This document shows, in pieces, positions 62,478 through 64,000 of a DNA stretch of 64,000 nucleotides (the stretch's first letter is position 1; each line of letters starts with the position of its first letter). The stretch spans positions 88,122,085 through 88,186,084 of the forward strand of contig CM051458.1 of assembly GCA_028274465.1 (NCBI GenBank), in the 5' to 3' direction. The DNA comes from Plantago ovata. Taxonomy: Eukaryota; Streptophyta; Magnoliopsida; Lamiales; Plantaginaceae. The notes under the pieces were generated by a model. That model was not told where the DNA came from. It ran no database searches and saw only the letters and a program-made list of their open reading frames with translations. The position numbers were made by a program, and so were the translations under genes.

Positions 62478-62950
62478 TGGCGGGCTCACATAGGAGCTGA
62501 TGCCAGACATTGAACTATCAACATGACTGCAAGCAATTTAGTAGTTTTGTCAATGACAAACTAGTGGATGGAACTTTGAAATGCAAAGACTGGATGTGTT
62601 CTCCTTTATCTCAAGAAGCTGGATTACAGGAACTCAGAAAAATAGCGGTTATCATTGAGGAGAAGATTTTTATTGCTGGTATATATATGTCAGTAATCAG
62701 GTACATATTGTATCTTGATGTGTATGCTGCAAAATTTTGCTTATTTGAGAATTGAGATTGCAGAGTTTGGTTCTCATACAGTGGATATCTCCATTCAAAT
62801 TTTACTGCTGGCCTAATTTATATTTGATGATCTCTTGCAGCTTGATTATTGTATATCAGAAATGTTGTAAATGGAAAAAGATAAAACCCCAGAGAATTAT
62901 ATGGCTAGTTATTGATACTCTACAAGGATGCTCATCCCAGTAACTCAAGG
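62478..62950 (+). pseudogene. MED15: Broken MED15 KIX-domain fragment
   Basis: The plus strand reads pieces of the Mediator subunit 15 KIX domain. WRAHIGADARH starts at 62478 (family WRAQLQADSRQ) and is followed by a TGA. GLQELRKIAVIIEEKIFIAG lies at 62621-62680 (family GLQELRKIAVRFEEKIYTAA). After an apparent intron with an acceptor at 62839-62840 comes LDYCISEML, a TAA, then MEKDKTPENYMA (family SDYLRKISLKML, then SMETKSQN). At least two in-frame stops and frame changes break it. The retained intron argues for a DNA-level duplicate rather than a processed copy. No other MED15 regions are visible. Confidence 0.75.
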
Positions 62951-64000
62951 ATCCAGCCATTTAGGTTAGATGTACAAATACCTTTTTTGTTTTTTTGCTC
63001 CTGCTTAACTTGCATTTAGTTAGAGTTATTGAGCTCTAGTGTTACACCTTCTAACAAAATTGAACTTGCTAGAGAATCACACACCCAACACTCATAAAGA
63101 TTAGAAAGAGAACGAGAACGTCACATAGTTTATCTTGCTTCTCATGATGGAGATATTCAACCAGCCCTTCATTGGTCACTCCATCAGTCTGGGAGTCGCC
63201 ACTCGTTGTAAGTTGTTACGAGTGTATGTAAGGTCCTCCTGCTATCAACACATGGATACCAGGCAACTTGTCAACTTATGACACCTTGCACTAGCTTACA
63301 GTTAGTAAGTCTAAGGTTCCAGGGTTTTTATTTTCAATCCCTTCATTCTGGAACCTAGAGGTCTTAACTGTTGAAGTATCAGACTTTGTGGCCATGATTT
63401 CACCATCAGAAGTTCGGGCGCTTCAAAACCTTTGACATGGTGTGTTCCTTGATGGAGCGATTTTGCATGATCCCACAGTTGCTCATGTATCTGTGTCCTT
63501 ACAAACTTACAGACACATAATAGCCTTGACCACTTCAATTGTACTGTTGAGGTACTTCAAAAAACCCCAAATTTGAAAGAATTATGAACTTATTACGCTC
63601 TTTCTTAGATCCAGTGGAAGTAGCAGGTAGCTTCACCAATGTGGCTCGTGTTGGTAAACTTAAAAGACTGTATTTTCATCTGAGTCTGTGGTCTGTATGG
63701 TTTTCTATTTCTCTTGTTTTTGTATATGCTTTTCTTTCACAGTTTCTAATATTTGGAATCTGCATAATATGTTTTAGTGTGCACCTTGAGACTCTTCCAA
63801 TAAATCTTGCTTGTAATGTGAAACTGAAACTCAAGTTATCAACCAGTAAGCATAAGAAAACTTGTCTAATAAAGTATTTGATTTCAAACTTAGTAACAGA
63901 TGTTTTGCTCTTTCATTACTGGTGCAGTCTCCATTATAATTCGATAATCAAAATGGATGACAATCTTTCAAGGGCAAGCCGGTTTATAGCCCAAGATAAG
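62951..64000. other. Right-hand end of the window, no gene recognised
   Basis: Only short ORFs are present. From 63953 the frame MDDNLSRASRFIAQDK is open to the window end and could be the start of a coding exon, but 16 codons are too few to judge. Confidence 0.35.

Noticed and set aside
63953..64000. Open frame MDDNLSRASRFIAQDK at the right edge
   Set aside because: Too short to judge inside this window; noted only as a possible exon start.

Overview
This is a plant nuclear window, most likely from a eudicot. The genes are widely spaced, their introns are AT-rich with GT-AG borders (plus one GC-AG), and many small non-autonomous transposons lie between them. The protein families (SWI3C, STP, AAP, RPN6, plant O-fucosyltransferase, MED15) are ordinary plant families. 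I saw nothing that fixes the order or genus. No rRNA, tRNA, CRISPR or prokaryote-type system was seen. All gene models below come from reading splice sites and frames by eye.

Layout. (1) 1-16.9 kb is a tandem segmental duplication. Copy 1 holds the 3' half of a SWI3C chromatin-remodelling gene, running off the left edge, and an intact convergent gene for a Mediator-associated/RPA34-like nuclear protein. Copy 2 holds a complete eight-exon SWI3C and only a 5' stump of the convergent neighbour. Each copy has its own later insertions. (2) 16.9-24.6 kb: repeats, one small four-exon membrane/coiled-coil gene (18.6-20.2 kb), several MITEs and a miniature LTR element. (3) 24.7-26.8 kb: an STP-type monosaccharide/proton symporter. 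(4) 26.8-35.6 kb: gene-poor, AT-rich, with hAT MITEs and a long fold-back. (5) 35.8-37.8 kb: an amino acid permease (AAP). (6) 40.1-42.5 kb: proteasome lid subunit RPN6. (7) 42.5-46.4 kb: LINE remnant and a long-TIR element. (8) 46.4-50.2 kb: a RING / degenerate kinase / WD40 protein with an apparent frameshift. (9) 51.1-58.2 kb: a ten-exon O-fucosyltransferase on the minus strand. (10) 58.2-64 kb: repeats, an (AT)n microsatellite and a broken MED15 KIX-domain fragment.

The genes do not form a pathway; they are independent housekeeping, transport and regulatory genes. The points most worth attention are the SWI3C duplication with uneven divergence that suggests gene conversion, the frameshift in the RING/kinase/WD40 gene, the one-base phase mismatch in the O-fucosyltransferase, several MITEs with clean 8-bp target duplications, a 288-bp TRIM-like element, and a roughly 214-bp near-perfect fold-back at 34.8-35.0 kb.
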